Notes: a model not told the origin generated them from the sequence alone. DNA of 64,000 bases from JBBQZU01 sp038207425 (GCA_038207425.1 JBBQZU010000001.1:1-64000), one strand, 5' to 3'; positions 16,790 through 26,592 are shown, numbered from the stretch's first letter. Numbers and translations: made by a program.

Positions 16790-17257
16790 GTGATTACTGA
16801 AAATCAAATACGCAAATTGATAGCCGAAAAGATAGAAGGCACTGAATATTATATTCTGAGTCTTAATATCGGTCCCGGTAATAATATCGTAGTGGAGCTT
16901 GAAAATAGTGGCCCGGTATCTATTTCAGATTGCGTGGATATAAGCAGGCAAATAGAGCACAATCTCGATCGCGAGAACGAAGATTTTGCCCTTCAGGTAT
17001 CATCACCGGGTATAGATAAGCCGCTGCGTGATTACCGCCAGTATATTAAGAATGTAGGTCGCGACCTGAAAATAATGCTCGCCAGAAGCGAAGAGGTTGA
17101 AGGAACCCTCAAAGCCGCATCTCAGGAAGGGATTGAGCTGTACACAACCAGAAAGGAAAGAGTGGAAGGAAAGAAAAAGAAAGAAATCATCGAAGAAACC
17201 CTGAAATTGGGCTACCATGATATAAAACAAGCCAAAATAATTATCAACTTCAAATAA
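16790..17257 (+). CDS. rimP: Ribosome maturation factor RimP
   Basis: A 155-residue cytoplasmic protein needed for 30S subunit maturation. The N-terminal alpha/beta domain (VELENSGPVSISDCVDISRQ, VSSPGIDKPLRD) and C-terminal Sm-like domain (GRDLKIMLARSEEVEGTL) are typical. I choose GTG at 16790 because the frame's earlier ATGs (16718, 16739) would translate through the GC-rich terminator hairpin, and GTG gives the usual family length. A five-codon frame, ATG TCA AAA TCG TGA (16779-16793), ends on this GTG (GTGA) and might couple translation; that is speculative. nusA follows after 6 bases. Confidence 0.88.
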   Translation: MITENQIRKLIAEKIEGTEYYILSLNIGPGNNIVVELENSGPVSISDCVDISRQIEHNLDRENEDFALQVSSPGIDKPLRDYRQYIKNVGRDLKIMLARSEEVEGTLKAASQEGIELYTTRKERVEGKKKKEIIEETLKLGYHDIKQAKIIINFK

Positions 17258-17263
17258 ACCACA

Positions 17264-18499
17264 ATGAGCGATATCAATCTGTTCGATTCGTTTGCTGAAT
17301 TCAAGGAATTCAAGAACATTGACCGCGAAACCATGATGCGCATCCTCGAGGATGTATTCCGTAATATGCTCATCAAGCGATATGGTAACGATGACAACTT
17401 CGACATTATCATCAACCCTGATGAAGGTGATCTTGAGATATGGCGCAACCGCGAGATAGTGCCAGATGGAGAAGTGGAAGACGATAATCGTCAGATAGCT
17501 TACAGCAGCGCTATAAAAATTGAGCCTGACTTTGAAGTAGGTGAAGAAGTGAGCGAAGAGCTCAGGCTTGAGTTTTTTGGCCGCAGAAGCATTCTTGCCA
17601 TGCGCCAGAATCTTGTATCCAGAATTTTGGAACTCGAGAAAGACAGCCTTTATAAGAAATACAGCCAGCGCGTAGGCGATATCATCACCGGTGAAGTATA
17701 CCAGGTATGGAAACGCGAAGTATTGTTGCTAGACGATGAAGGCAATGAACTCATTTTGCCCAAGCAGGAACAGATTCCTTCTGATTATTTCAAGAAGGGA
17801 GATTCAGTGCGCGCGGTCGTTTCCAAGGTAGAAATGCGCAATAACAATCCGATCGTAATATTGTCACGCACAGCGCCCGAATTTCTTGAGCGGCTGTTTG
17901 AAATGGAAGTGCCTGAAGTTTTCGACGGGCTAATCACTATTAAAAAAATTGTGCGCGTGCCAGGCGAAAGAGCCAAGGTTGCTGTAGAATCATACGATGA
18001 CCGCATAGACCCGGTAGGGGCCTGTGTAGGTATGAAGGGTTCGCGGATACACAGCATCGTAAGGGAATTGAAGAATGAAAATATTGATGTGATAAACTAT
18101 ACCAGCAATACCCAGTTGCTTATACAACGTGCACTGAGTCCTGCAAAAATCATTAATATCAAACTCAATGAAGAGAGCAAAAAAGCTGAAGTATATCTCA
18201 AGCCCGATCAGGTGTCGCTTGCCATTGGTAAAGGCGGTCACAATATAAAATTGGCAGGCAAACTCACAGGCTACGAACTCGATGTATACCGCGAAAGCGA
18301 AGCAGGAGACGAAGATGTGGATCTGGAAGAATTTGCAGATGAAATTGAAGGCTGGATCATAGACGAGCTCAAAGCAGTTGGTCTTGACACAGCCCGCAGT
18401 GTATTGGAACTTAGCAAAGAAGAATTGGTTTCACGTACTGATCTAGAAGAAGAAACAGTAAGCGAAATCCTCAAAATTTTGCGCGAAGAACTAGAATAA
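17264..18499 (+). CDS. nusA: Transcription termination/antitermination factor NusA
   Basis: A 411-residue RNA polymerase-binding factor controlling pausing, termination and antitermination. Domains in order: N-terminal polymerase-binding domain (1-~135), S1 domain (~140-200, GDIITGEVYQVWKREVLLLD), KH1 (~235-300, DPVGACVGMKGSRIHSIVRE) and KH2 (~305-370, PDQVSLAIGKGGHNIKLAGK), then an acidic C-terminal helical segment of about 50 residues. E. coli-type second acidic repeats are absent, as in many non-proteobacteria. It is the second gene of rimP-nusA-infB. Confidence 0.96.
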   Translation: MSDINLFDSFAEFKEFKNIDRETMMRILEDVFRNMLIKRYGNDDNFDIIINPDEGDLEIWRNREIVPDGEVEDDNRQIAYSSAIKIEPDFEVGEEVSEELRLEFFGRRSILAMRQNLVSRILELEKDSLYKKYSQRVGDIITGEVYQVWKREVLLLDDEGNELILPKQEQIPSDYFKKGDSVRAVVSKVEMRNNNPIVILSRTAPEFLERLFEMEVPEVFDGLITIKKIVRVPGERAKVAVESYDDRIDPVGACVGMKGSRIHSIVRELKNENIDVINYTSNTQLLIQRALSPAKIINIKLNEESKKAEVYLKPDQVSLAIGKGGHNIKLAGKLTGYELDVYRESEAGDEDVDLEEFADEIEGWIIDELKAVGLDTARSVLELSKEELVSRTDLEEETVSEILKILREELE

Positions 18500-18521
18500 T
18501 ATCCTTTTAACGCTTATTTAG

Positions 18522-18529
18522 TACTTTCG
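18522..18529 (+). promoter_or_regulatory. Possible internal promoter for infB
   Basis: TACTTTCG, one base from TAnnTTTG, lies in the 52-base gap between nusA and infB, 22 bases before the ATG. It may give infB its own transcript. Confidence 0.35.
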
Positions 18530-18551
18530 CAGCCGGAAGTGAAAATAAAAT

Positions 18552-21326
18552 ATGCCAGGAATATCCACACCAGTAAGACTCAGTAAAGCAGCAAAAGAAT
18601 TCAATGTCGCAGTAGGGACGCTTGTAGAATTTTTGACTTCGAAAGGAGTTGCGGTTGAAAACAACCCCAACACCAAAATCGAAAATTCGTCGTATGAGCT
18701 GCTGGTTAGAGAATTTCAAGGCTCCAAGCAGATTAAGGAGAAATCAAAACTGGTAGGAATATCGGGCGCGAGAAGAGAAACGATCACTCTTGAAAGAGAC
18801 CGGCCCGCTGAAGCGGCAAAACCGGAAGAAGAACAAGGTGAAGAAGTGCTTATAAAAAATGTGCAGGGTACCGATGAGTACATTATCAGACCAACCTTTG
18901 CTAAGAAGGTTGCTGTTTCGGTAGTGGGAAAAATAGACCTCGATAAATCTAGAAAACCTGCATCGACGACTACCCCGCCTCCCGCTCCGAAGAAAGAAGA
19001 ACCCGCACCCGAGCCTGTAAAAGAGCCTGTAGCCGAAGTGAAATCACCTAAGCCGGAAGTAGTTGAACAGATTGTTGAAGCACCTCCTGTAGTTATTCCT
19101 GCCGAACCTGAAGCCCCTAAAGCTCCTGAAGAAATAGAAACCATTAAAACGGTTTATGGTAAATTATCAGGGCTCACCGTTGTAGGAAAAATTGTACTTC
19201 CGGATAAAACTCCTAAACCTAAGAAACCAGTAGTAAGCACCAATCCTGATACAGAAACCCAGCAGGGTAAACGCAAGCGCAAACGCATAGCCCCTGCGGC
19301 CGCTGCGCCCAAACCGCAGCAGGATAGCCGCGGTCAGGATAACCGCGGTCAGGACAATAGAAGTAAAGATCAGAAAGGTGGAAACAAGCGCCCACAGCCT
19401 GCCCGCGGCGGTGCTGTAAAAGAGGTAAGTAAGGAAGATATAGATAGAGAGCTTAAGGAGACACTCGCCAAGATGAGCGGTGGTAACAAAAGCAAGGGAG
19501 CTAAGAACCGTCGCCTGAAACGCGATGAACACGGCAGAGATGCCGCAATAAGATTGCAGGAAGAAGAAGCTCAATCAAAAATACTTCGTCTTACGGAGTT
19601 TGTTACCGTTTCTGACCTTGCTTCGCTGATGAATGTACAGCCCATCGAAGTAATTACGATGTGCATGAACCTCGGCATAATAGCAAGTATTAATCAACGA
19701 ATCGACGCTGAAACGATAGCCATTGTAGCCGAAGAATTTGGATTTGAAGTTGAATTTACTTCTGCTGATGTTCAGGAAGCAATTCTGGTTGTAGAAGACA
19801 AAGAAGAAGATTTGCTCGTAAGAGCGCCCATTGTAACCGTAATGGGCCACGTTGACCACGGTAAAACATCTCTGCTTGACTATGTGCGCAAGGAGAATGT
19901 TATAGCCGGTGAAGCGGGTGGTATCACCCAGCACATTGGCGCTTATAACGTAAAGCTGCAAAACGGCAGGCAAATCACCTTCCTTGATACACCTGGCCAC
20001 GAAGCCTTCACCGCCATGCGTGCCAGGGGTGCCCAAGTCACCGACCTTGCTATTATTGTGGTAGCTGCTGATGATGAGGTAATGCCACAAACGCGCGAAG
20101 CGATAAACCACGCGCAAGCCGCTGGTATACCAATGATCTTTGCAATTAACAAGATAGATAAAACAGGCGCAAATCCTGAGAAAATTAAAGAGCAGTTGGC
20201 AGGGATGAACATCCTCGTTGAAGATTGGGGCGGTAAATTCCAAAGCCAGGAAATTTCGGCCAAACAGGGTACCAACGTTGAAGAATTGCTCGAGAAAGTT
20301 CTACTGGAGTCAGATATGCTTGACCTAAAGGCAAATCCTGATAAGCCTGCATTGGGTACGGTGATCGAATCATCGCTTGATAAAGGGCGTGGATACGTAT
20401 GTACATTGCTTGTTGAAGGCGGGACATTGCGCGTAGGCGACGTGGTTCTTGCAGGTCACTATACCGGTAAGGTAAAAGCAATGTTCAATGAACGCGGCCA
20501 GGAAATAAAGGCCGCAGGTCCTTCTCATCCTGTTTCGATGCTCGGACTAAATGGAGCACCAAACGCCGGTGATAAATTCAACGTAATGGAAGATGAACGC
20601 GAAGCGCGAAATATCGCAGCCCGTCGCGAGCAACTCCAGCGAGAGCAAGGAGTAAGAACCAAGAAACATATTACCCTCGATGAAATAGGTCGACGTATCA
20701 AACTAGGCGATTTCAAAGAACTCAACATTATCTTGAAAGGTGATGTGGATGGATCGGTTGAAGCACTCACCGATTCACTTCAAAAGCTCTCGAGCGATAA
20801 GATTCAGGTGAATGTGATTCACAAGGCTGTAGGGCAAATTACCGAAAGCGATGTACTCCTTGCTACTGCGTCTGATGCCATCATCATAGGCTTTCAGGTA
20901 AGACCTTCGGCAAGTGCACGTAAAATTGCTGAGAAAGAACAGATACAAATCAAGATGTACTCTGTAATCTACGCAGCGATTGAAGATGTAAAAGACGCTA
21001 TGGAAGGCATGCTCGATGCAAAAATCGAAGAGCAAATAACCGGAAATGCAGAGATTCGCGAAACCTTCAAAATAACCAAAGTGGGCACAATTGCCGGATG
21101 TTTTGTTACCGATGGCAAGATTTCCAGAAACTCGAAGGTTCGTATTATTCGCAACGGAATAGTAGCTTACACAGGTAATTTAGGAAGCCTGAAGCGTTTT
21201 AAAGACGATGTGAAGGAAGTTTCAAAAGGCTATGAATGTGGTCTGAATATCGATAAATTCAACGATGTGAAAGTTGGCGATATTGTGGAAGCATTCGAAG
21301 AAGTAGAAGTGAAGCAAACGCTTTAA
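18552..21326 (+). CDS. infB: Translation initiation factor IF-2
   Basis: A 924-residue GTPase that brings initiator tRNA to the 30S subunit. The N-terminal domain starts with the IF2_N fold (RLSKAAKEFNVAVGTLVEFL). A long charged, Pro/Ala-rich linker follows (residues ~80-330), including short tandem units RGQDN. A second IF2_N-like part (~345-400) comes before the G domain. GTP motifs are clear: GHVDHGKTS (around residue 431), DTPGHEAF, NKID. Domains II, III and the tRNA-binding C2 domain complete the protein. The stop (21324-21326) is immediately followed by the stop of the convergent SPOR gene, with no bases between. Confidence 0.96.
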   Translation: MPGISTPVRLSKAAKEFNVAVGTLVEFLTSKGVAVENNPNTKIENSSYELLVREFQGSKQIKEKSKLVGISGARRETITLERDRPAEAAKPEEEQGEEVLIKNVQGTDEYIIRPTFAKKVAVSVVGKIDLDKSRKPASTTTPPPAPKKEEPAPEPVKEPVAEVKSPKPEVVEQIVEAPPVVIPAEPEAPKAPEEIETIKTVYGKLSGLTVVGKIVLPDKTPKPKKPVVSTNPDTETQQGKRKRKRIAPAAAAPKPQQDSRGQDNRGQDNRSKDQKGGNKRPQPARGGAVKEVSKEDIDRELKETLAKMSGGNKSKGAKNRRLKRDEHGRDAAIRLQEEEAQSKILRLTEFVTVSDLASLMNVQPIEVITMCMNLGIIASINQRIDAETIAIVAEEFGFEVEFTSADVQEAILVVEDKEEDLLVRAPIVTVMGHVDHGKTSLLDYVRKENVIAGEAGGITQHIGAYNVKLQNGRQITFLDTPGHEAFTAMRARGAQVTDLAIIVVAADDEVMPQTREAINHAQAAGIPMIFAINKIDKTGANPEKIKEQLAGMNILVEDWGGKFQSQEISAKQGTNVEELLEKVLLESDMLDLKANPDKPALGTVIESSLDKGRGYVCTLLVEGGTLRVGDVVLAGHYTGKVKAMFNERGQEIKAAGPSHPVSMLGLNGAPNAGDKFNVMEDEREARNIAARREQLQREQGVRTKKHITLDEIGRRIKLGDFKELNIILKGDVDGSVEALTDSLQKLSSDKIQVNVIHKAVGQITESDVLLATASDAIIIGFQVRPSASARKIAEKEQIQIKMYSVIYAAIEDVKDAMEGMLDAKIEEQITGNAEIRETFKITKVGTIAGCFVTDGKISRNSKVRIIRNGIVAYTGNLGSLKRFKDDVKEVSKGYECGLNIDKFNDVKVGDIVEAFEEVEVKQTL

Positions 21327-21812
21327 TCAACGCTCTTCGGTAGTATTCTTTTCTCTCTTTGCCGAAAGTGCAGGTAGTGATATTTGGTCAGCTACGATGT
21401 AAGATCCAGGATAGGTTTTATTGACTTCACGTTTGAACCCCTCAGCCTCTGTGCGGTTTCTGTAATCGCCAACCCTTAGCCTGAAATTGGGTGCCAAGTA
21501 CGTTACATATGCACCCACTTCGGGGTGGCTGCGCAAAAACTCTATGCGCACTTTATTGGCTTCGGCGCGGGAGCCAAAGTAAATTTGAACCCTGAAGCCT
21601 TCCATGGGAGCAGGGTTCGCCTTTTTTAGTGAGTCCATTAGCGAAATGCGATCGTCCTGTATATAGCGCACCTTTCCATCATTATTGCTTTCGCGAATCA
21701 ATTCAGTGCTCTTGGGATTCTCGGTTTTATAAAGTCTCCAATCCTCATTTTGACTGAAAGCTGGATGCGTAAGAAGAGCCATTCCAAAAAGCCATAAATT
21801 TCTTTTGTGCAT
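21327..21812 (-). CDS. SPOR-domain protein, exported
   Basis: A 161-residue protein with a signal peptide (NLWLFGMALLTHPAFSQ) and a C-terminal SPOR domain at residues ~75-150 (FRVQIYFGSRAEANKVRIEF, then NFRLRVGDYRNRTEAEGF). SPOR domains bind denuded glycan strands of septal peptidoglycan, so a periplasmic envelope or cell-division role is likely. The frame is open 36 codons further upstream, but the ATG at 21812 begins the signal peptide and has a promoter box at the right distance. It is convergent with infB and the two stops abut. Confidence 0.88.
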   Translation of the reverse strand: MHKRNLWLFGMALLTHPAFSQNEDWRLYKTENPKSTELIRESNNDGKVRYIQDDRISLMDSLKKANPAPMEGFRVQIYFGSRAEANKVRIEFLRSHPEVGAYVTYLAPNFRLRVGDYRNRTEAEGFKREVNKTYPGSYIVADQISLPALSAKREKNTTEER

Positions 21813-21838
21813 ATAAAACAAGTTAGTATTAGGCAGTG

Positions 21839-21846
21839 CAAACATA
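21839..21846 (-). promoter_or_regulatory. -7 promoter box of the SPOR gene
   Basis: On the minus strand TATGTTTG matches TAnnTTTG and ends 26 bases before the ATG at 21812, supporting that start. Confidence 0.55.
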
Positions 21847-22008
21847 GTGCAATTCGAAACTGCAAAATTTGATGTTGATGTACAGGTGAGACAGCGAGAT
21901 TTTAAGTATTTGAAAAACAATAGGATAAAAATAATTTAGAATGATTATAAATTAGAAATTGAAATGTGAATTTCCTCTGAATAATCGGTCATTAAATGAG
22001 GTTTCTAT

Positions 22009-22016
22009 TAAATTTG
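22009..22016 (+). promoter_or_regulatory. -7 promoter box of the act-cox operon
   Basis: TAAATTTG matches TAnnTTTG, 43 bases before the actA ATG. It is the only good box upstream of the run from actA to coxA, whose genes are spaced by 0-47 bases, so one long transcript is likely. Confidence 0.55.
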
Positions 22017-22059
22017 CGCCAAAATTTAAGCGTCGGGATATCCGAAAATCAAGCCAGGT

Positions 22060-23352
22060 ATGATTCGAACTTCAAAGGAACTTCTGCTGGTTCTAAAAAC
22101 ACTAAGCATAGCGCTGCTGGTAGCAGGTGGATTGAGTGTGAGCGATGTTGCAGCGCAAGATGGAGAGAAACTCTTCAAAGCCAACTGCGGATCTTGTCAC
22201 AAAATAGACAGGAATCTTACAGGTCCAGCACTTAAGGGCACCAATGAGCGATGGGCTGGCAGGGAAGAGCTATTGCATTTGTGGATTAAAAATCCGAATG
22301 CTGCGATTGCCACCGGCGATTCATACCTCCGTGCTTTGCTTGCTGAATGGCAACCAAAAGGTGGTATAATGCCAGCTCAAGCAGTGAATGATGCAGAGAT
22401 AGATGCGATACTTGCCTATATTGATGCGTGGGTACCACCTGCCCCCCCTGCTGGAGCTCCAGCCGATGGAGTAGTAGTGAGTGCGCCTGTTGACGGTGGC
22501 CTTTCTACCACTTGGTTGTTAATAGTGCTGTTCATCCTTTTAATTCTGATATTCTCTCTTTGGGGGGTTCGATCATCACTTGGCAAGCTCAATAATGCCA
22601 TGCGTGAGGCTCAGGGCCAGGAAGTAGAATCTGAATTAACCTTCGGTGAGCGCAGCCGCAACTGGCTGTGGCAAAATAAAGTAGTGGTTTCAATTACAGG
22701 TATTTTAGCTGTAGTATATATGATTACACTTGGCTGGGATGCATTGCTTGGTGTGGGTGTATACACCGGCTACACTCCTGAGCAGCCTATTAAATTTAAT
22801 CATACCCTGCACGCCGGTGAGAATGGCATCGCATGCGTATATTGCCACCACAGTGCTACAAAGAGCAAACATGCCGGTATTCCTTCAGCCAATATCTGTA
22901 TGAATTGCCATAAAGGCATCAATCAGGGCCGCTCTGAAGAGGGAACGAAGGATATTCAAAAAATTTATGCTGCGGTAGGTTGGGATCCAGATGCGATGGC
23001 ATTCACCGGTGAAGAAAATCCTATTCAGTGGGTTAAAGTGCACAACCTTCCTGATCACGCATACTTCAACCATGCACAGCACTACGTGGTAGGGCAGATT
23101 GAATGCCAGGAATGTCACGGCCAGATTCAGGCTGAGTATACAGTTGCAGGGCAGTACTCACCGCTTACCATGGGCTGGTGTATAGATTGCCACAACAAAA
23201 CAGAAGTGAAAATGGAAGGAAATGGCTACTATGATGAAGTGCATAAACGACTTGTAGACAGCAATAAGGAAGAGCTCAAAAAGTATCTTGAAGATGGTGT
23301 GATCACTGCCCGCGAGCTGGGCGGATGGGAATGCGCTAAATGTCACTATTAA
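22060..23352 (+). CDS. actA: Alternative complex III subunit ActA, multiheme cytochrome c
   Basis: A 430-residue membrane-anchored cytochrome with six CxxCH haem-binding motifs: CGSCH at residues 43-47, then CVYCH, CMNCH, CQECH, CIDCH and CAKCH in the C-terminal half. The first belongs to an N-terminal monohaem cytochrome c domain (DGEKLFKANCGSCHKID, preceded by a signal peptide); the other five form the ActA pentahaem core. Two hydrophobic segments (~150-170 and ~210-232) separate the parts. ActA transfers electrons within the quinol:electron-acceptor oxidoreductase. First gene of actABCDEF; the gap to actB is 18 bases. Confidence 0.93.
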   Translation: MIRTSKELLLVLKTLSIALLVAGGLSVSDVAAQDGEKLFKANCGSCHKIDRNLTGPALKGTNERWAGREELLHLWIKNPNAAIATGDSYLRALLAEWQPKGGIMPAQAVNDAEIDAILAYIDAWVPPAPPAGAPADGVVVSAPVDGGLSTTWLLIVLFILLILIFSLWGVRSSLGKLNNAMREAQGQEVESELTFGERSRNWLWQNKVVVSITGILAVVYMITLGWDALLGVGVYTGYTPEQPIKFNHTLHAGENGIACVYCHHSATKSKHAGIPSANICMNCHKGINQGRSEEGTKDIQKIYAAVGWDPDAMAFTGEENPIQWVKVHNLPDHAYFNHAQHYVVGQIECQECHGQIQAEYTVAGQYSPLTMGWCIDCHNKTEVKMEGNGYYDEVHKRLVDSNKEELKKYLEDGVITARELGGWECAKCHY

Positions 23353-23370
23353 TAACCGTCGTAAATTACT

Positions 23371-26300
23371 ATGGCTTCGAATAAAAAGTATTGGGTAGGT
23401 CTTGAAGAGCTTCATGGAACACCTGGGTTTCAGGAAGCGAGCAAAAATGAATTTGCCCCTGACAGTGTTTCTGTTGATGAATTTCTCGGAGAAGGTAATC
23501 TTGGAGAGTCTTCAACAAACAGGCGGGACTTTCTAAAGTTTCTTGGTTTTGGCGTTACCGCTGCTACCATTGCGGCATGCGAAACTCCTGTTATAAAGTC
23601 AATCCCTTACGTTAATAAACCGGAGTCTATCACTCCGGGCGTACCCACGTATTACGCATCAACCTTTTTTGATGGCACCGATTACGGAAGTATTTTGGTG
23701 AAAACCCGTGAAGGCCGACCTATTTTTATAAAAGGTAATAAGAAACACGGCCTGAATAAAGGCTCACTTACAGCAAGAATGAACTCATCGGTGCTTTCGC
23801 TTTACGATGGCACAAGGCTCAAGGCTCCGGTGGCCGAAGGAAAAGAAACCACATGGGCTGAGATTGATAAGTCAATTACTTCAGAGCTCACCACCGTTTC
23901 CGGAAATGGCAAAACGATCGCCCTACTCACCGGAACCATAATAAGCCCAAGTACGAGGCAGGCCATCAATGCATTTGTGCTAAAATACGGAGAGGGCAAT
24001 GTTAAAGTAATAGCCTATGATGCCGTTTCTGCTTACGGAATTCGCAAAGGAAATGAGCTAAGCTTTGGTAAAGCCATGATTCCCGATTATAATTTCGCTA
24101 AAGCGAAAACGATAGTGAGTATTTCTGCCGACTTCATGAATAGTTGGCTCCTCAACACACAATATTTACCTGACTATCTCAAGAACCGCAACCCCGATGC
24201 TGACTGGATGAGCAAGCATTTTCAGTTTGAGAGCACCCTCTCTCTTACCGGGTCAAATGCCGATCACCGCGCAGCCATTCTTCCATCGCAGGAAGGGGCA
24301 GTTGCACTTGCGCTTTACAATGAAGTAGCCAAGAAGTTAGGAGCATCTGCATACAATGTATCTACCGATGGGCTTCCTATTGAAGCCATTACAAAGGCAG
24401 CAGAGAGTCTTTATGCCAACCGCGGCGCTGCATTGGTTATTGCAGGATGCAATGACCCCAATTTACAAGTGGTAGTTAATGCTCTGAACAGCTTACTTGA
24501 CAGCTATGGCAATACCATCTCTAACAATGCCGAAACTTTTGTAAAGCAAGGAAATGACACTGATGTATTGGCTCTTGTGAGCGATATGAATGCTGGTAAA
24601 ATAGGAGCACTTATAGTTTATGGTGTAAATCCTGCTTACTCTCTTCCCAATGCCGAAGGTTTTGCCGAAGGACTGGCTAAAGTTGGTACTACCATATCAT
24701 TTTCTTCATGGGCTGACGAAACTGCAAGCCGATGCAAATTCATTTGTCCGGACAATCATTACTTGGAGTCGTGGAACGATTATTATCCTAAGACAGGCCA
24801 TTATGCTTTAGCACAGCCAACCATAGGCAAGCTCTACGATACCCGTCAGGCACAAGATAGCATTCTTACCTGGAGTGGTATAGAATCATCATACCATGAG
24901 TATATTAAGGGAGTATGGCAAAAATATGCCACTTCTATGGGCAGCGAAAGCCTGCTTTTCGATGATCTTTGGAACAATGCTCTTCGCAATGGTGCTTTGA
25001 GTGTTAATGAATCTACCATTGTATTCGAAGCATTGATAAATGCTGAAAACGTTCAATCAGCAGCTTCCATACTTGCAGCAGGCGGAGCCTCCAGCGATGG
25101 TTATGAAGTAGTGCTTTATACCAAAGTAGGTATAGGCGACGGAACCCATGCCACCAATCCATGGCTGCAGGAATTGCCCGATCCGATCTCAAAGATTACG
25201 TGGGATAATTATATCGCCATGAACCCCGCAGATGCAGAACAATTTGGATTCAATTTGCACTACGGACAAGAACTTCCGGCATCAATGGCCCGAATTACTG
25301 TTGGAGATAAGTCGGTAGAATTACCGGTAATTGCTCAGCCAGGCCAAAAGCGCGGATCAGTTTCTATCGCGTTGGGCTATGGCCGCGGAGCAAATGGAGA
25401 GAATATTGGCCGTGCGGCCTTCCGTACCAAAAATTATGGTGGCTATGAGCTTGACTCAACTGGCAATCGCATCCCAATAGGTAAGAACGTTTACCCGATG
25501 GTAGAGGTAAAGGACGGTGTAATGATATATCACAACCACGGTGCCGCGATAGAAGCTATCGGCGCCACCTTCCCTATAGCTGCTACACAGACCCACCATA
25601 CCTTGATGGGCAGGGATTCAGTACTTCGCGAAACAACGCTCGCAGTATTTAAATCATCACCAAGGAGTGTATACAATCCTCAGCATTTGCTTGCAATTCA
25701 TGAGGGCGGTGAAATAGTGAAAAAGGATGTCAACGAAATTGATATTTGGAATGCTCACCCGGTAGAAGGCGTTGGCCACCGGTGGGGTATGTCTATTGAC
25801 CTTACAACCTGCATAGGTTGCGGAGCTTGCATTACTTCATGCCACTCAGAGAACAACGTTCCTGTAGTGGGCAAGGACGAAGTACGTCGAGGCCGTGATA
25901 TGCACTGGCTGCGCATAGACCGGTACTACTCTTCAGAGCAGAATATGGAAAAGGCTGAAAAAGAGGGTACGGGTGTGATTACAGCTTACCGCGAAATGGA
26001 AGTGCCTGAGTACGACAATCCCTCAACTGTTCACATGCCTATGATGTGCCAGCACTGCAACCATGCTCCTTGCGAAACAGTTTGCCCAGTGGCTGCTACC
26101 ACACATAGTAATGAGGGCCTCAATCAAATGACCTATAACCGTTGCATCGGTACCCGCTACTGCGCTAATAATTGTCCGTATAAAGTGCGCCGGTTTAACT
26201 GGTTCAACTACAAAGCCTATGGTAAGTTTGGCGAAGTGAATCCTGCACAGGATGAAATGGCTCGAATGGTGCTTAATCCAGATGTAACTGTGCGTGCCCG

Positions 26301-26568
26301 TGGTGTAATGGAAAAATGCAGCATGTGTGTTCAGCGAATTCAAGGCGGTAAGCTGGCTGCAAAAATAAAAGGAGAGCCTGTATCAGATGGAAACATTATT
26401 ACGGCTTGTGCCGAAGCTTGTCCTACTGAAGCGATCACTTTTGGCGATTTGAATGATGTGAAGAGCAAGGTGCGAACCCACGCTGATAATGACCGTTCCT
26501 ACCATGCGCTCGACGAAGTAGGTGCGAAGCCGAATGTGAGTTATAAAGTGAAGGTGCGTAACGTTTAA
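23371..26568 (+). CDS. actB: Alternative complex III subunit ActB, molybdopterin-like/Fe-S fusion
   Basis: A 1065-residue peripheral subunit. An internal twin-arginine-like segment (RRDFLKFLGFGV, Arg51-Arg52) precedes a hydrophobic stretch ending in a lipobox-like AAC. Residues ~75-750 resemble molybdopterin oxidoreductases, a domain known in ActB to lack the cofactor. Residues ~800-1030 carry ferredoxin-type cysteine clusters: CIGCGACITSCH, CQHCNHAPCETVCPV, CIGTRYCANNCPY, CSMCVQR and CAEACP, enough for about four Fe-S clusters. It passes electrons from the quinol site toward the haem subunits. It sits between actA and actC on the same transcript. Confidence 0.95.
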   Translation: MASNKKYWVGLEELHGTPGFQEASKNEFAPDSVSVDEFLGEGNLGESSTNRRDFLKFLGFGVTAATIAACETPVIKSIPYVNKPESITPGVPTYYASTFFDGTDYGSILVKTREGRPIFIKGNKKHGLNKGSLTARMNSSVLSLYDGTRLKAPVAEGKETTWAEIDKSITSELTTVSGNGKTIALLTGTIISPSTRQAINAFVLKYGEGNVKVIAYDAVSAYGIRKGNELSFGKAMIPDYNFAKAKTIVSISADFMNSWLLNTQYLPDYLKNRNPDADWMSKHFQFESTLSLTGSNADHRAAILPSQEGAVALALYNEVAKKLGASAYNVSTDGLPIEAITKAAESLYANRGAALVIAGCNDPNLQVVVNALNSLLDSYGNTISNNAETFVKQGNDTDVLALVSDMNAGKIGALIVYGVNPAYSLPNAEGFAEGLAKVGTTISFSSWADETASRCKFICPDNHYLESWNDYYPKTGHYALAQPTIGKLYDTRQAQDSILTWSGIESSYHEYIKGVWQKYATSMGSESLLFDDLWNNALRNGALSVNESTIVFEALINAENVQSAASILAAGGASSDGYEVVLYTKVGIGDGTHATNPWLQELPDPISKITWDNYIAMNPADAEQFGFNLHYGQELPASMARITVGDKSVELPVIAQPGQKRGSVSIALGYGRGANGENIGRAAFRTKNYGGYELDSTGNRIPIGKNVYPMVEVKDGVMIYHNHGAAIEAIGATFPIAATQTHHTLMGRDSVLRETTLAVFKSSPRSVYNPQHLLAIHEGGEIVKKDVNEIDIWNAHPVEGVGHRWGMSIDLTTCIGCGACITSCHSENNVPVVGKDEVRRGRDMHWLRIDRYYSSEQNMEKAEKEGTGVITAYREMEVPEYDNPSTVHMPMMCQHCNHAPCETVCPVAATTHSNEGLNQMTYNRCIGTRYCANNCPYKVRRFNWFNYKAYGKFGEVNPAQDEMARMVLNPDVTVRARGVMEKCSMCVQRIQGGKLAAKIKGEPVSDGNIITACAEACPTEAITFGDLNDVKSKVRTHADNDRSYHALDEVGAKPNVSYKVKVRNV

Positions 26569-26592
26569 ATAAAATTGAAATAGTCCGTTATC

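Noticed and set aside
18960..19420. Repeats in the infB linker as a repeat element or CRISPR-like array
   Set aside because: They are in-frame low-complexity coding repeats with no spacer structure.
19167..20481. Long minus-strand open frames under infB
   Set aside because: They are antisense to conserved IF-2 domains and their hydrophobic and Cys/Tyr-rich sequence is typical of shadows.
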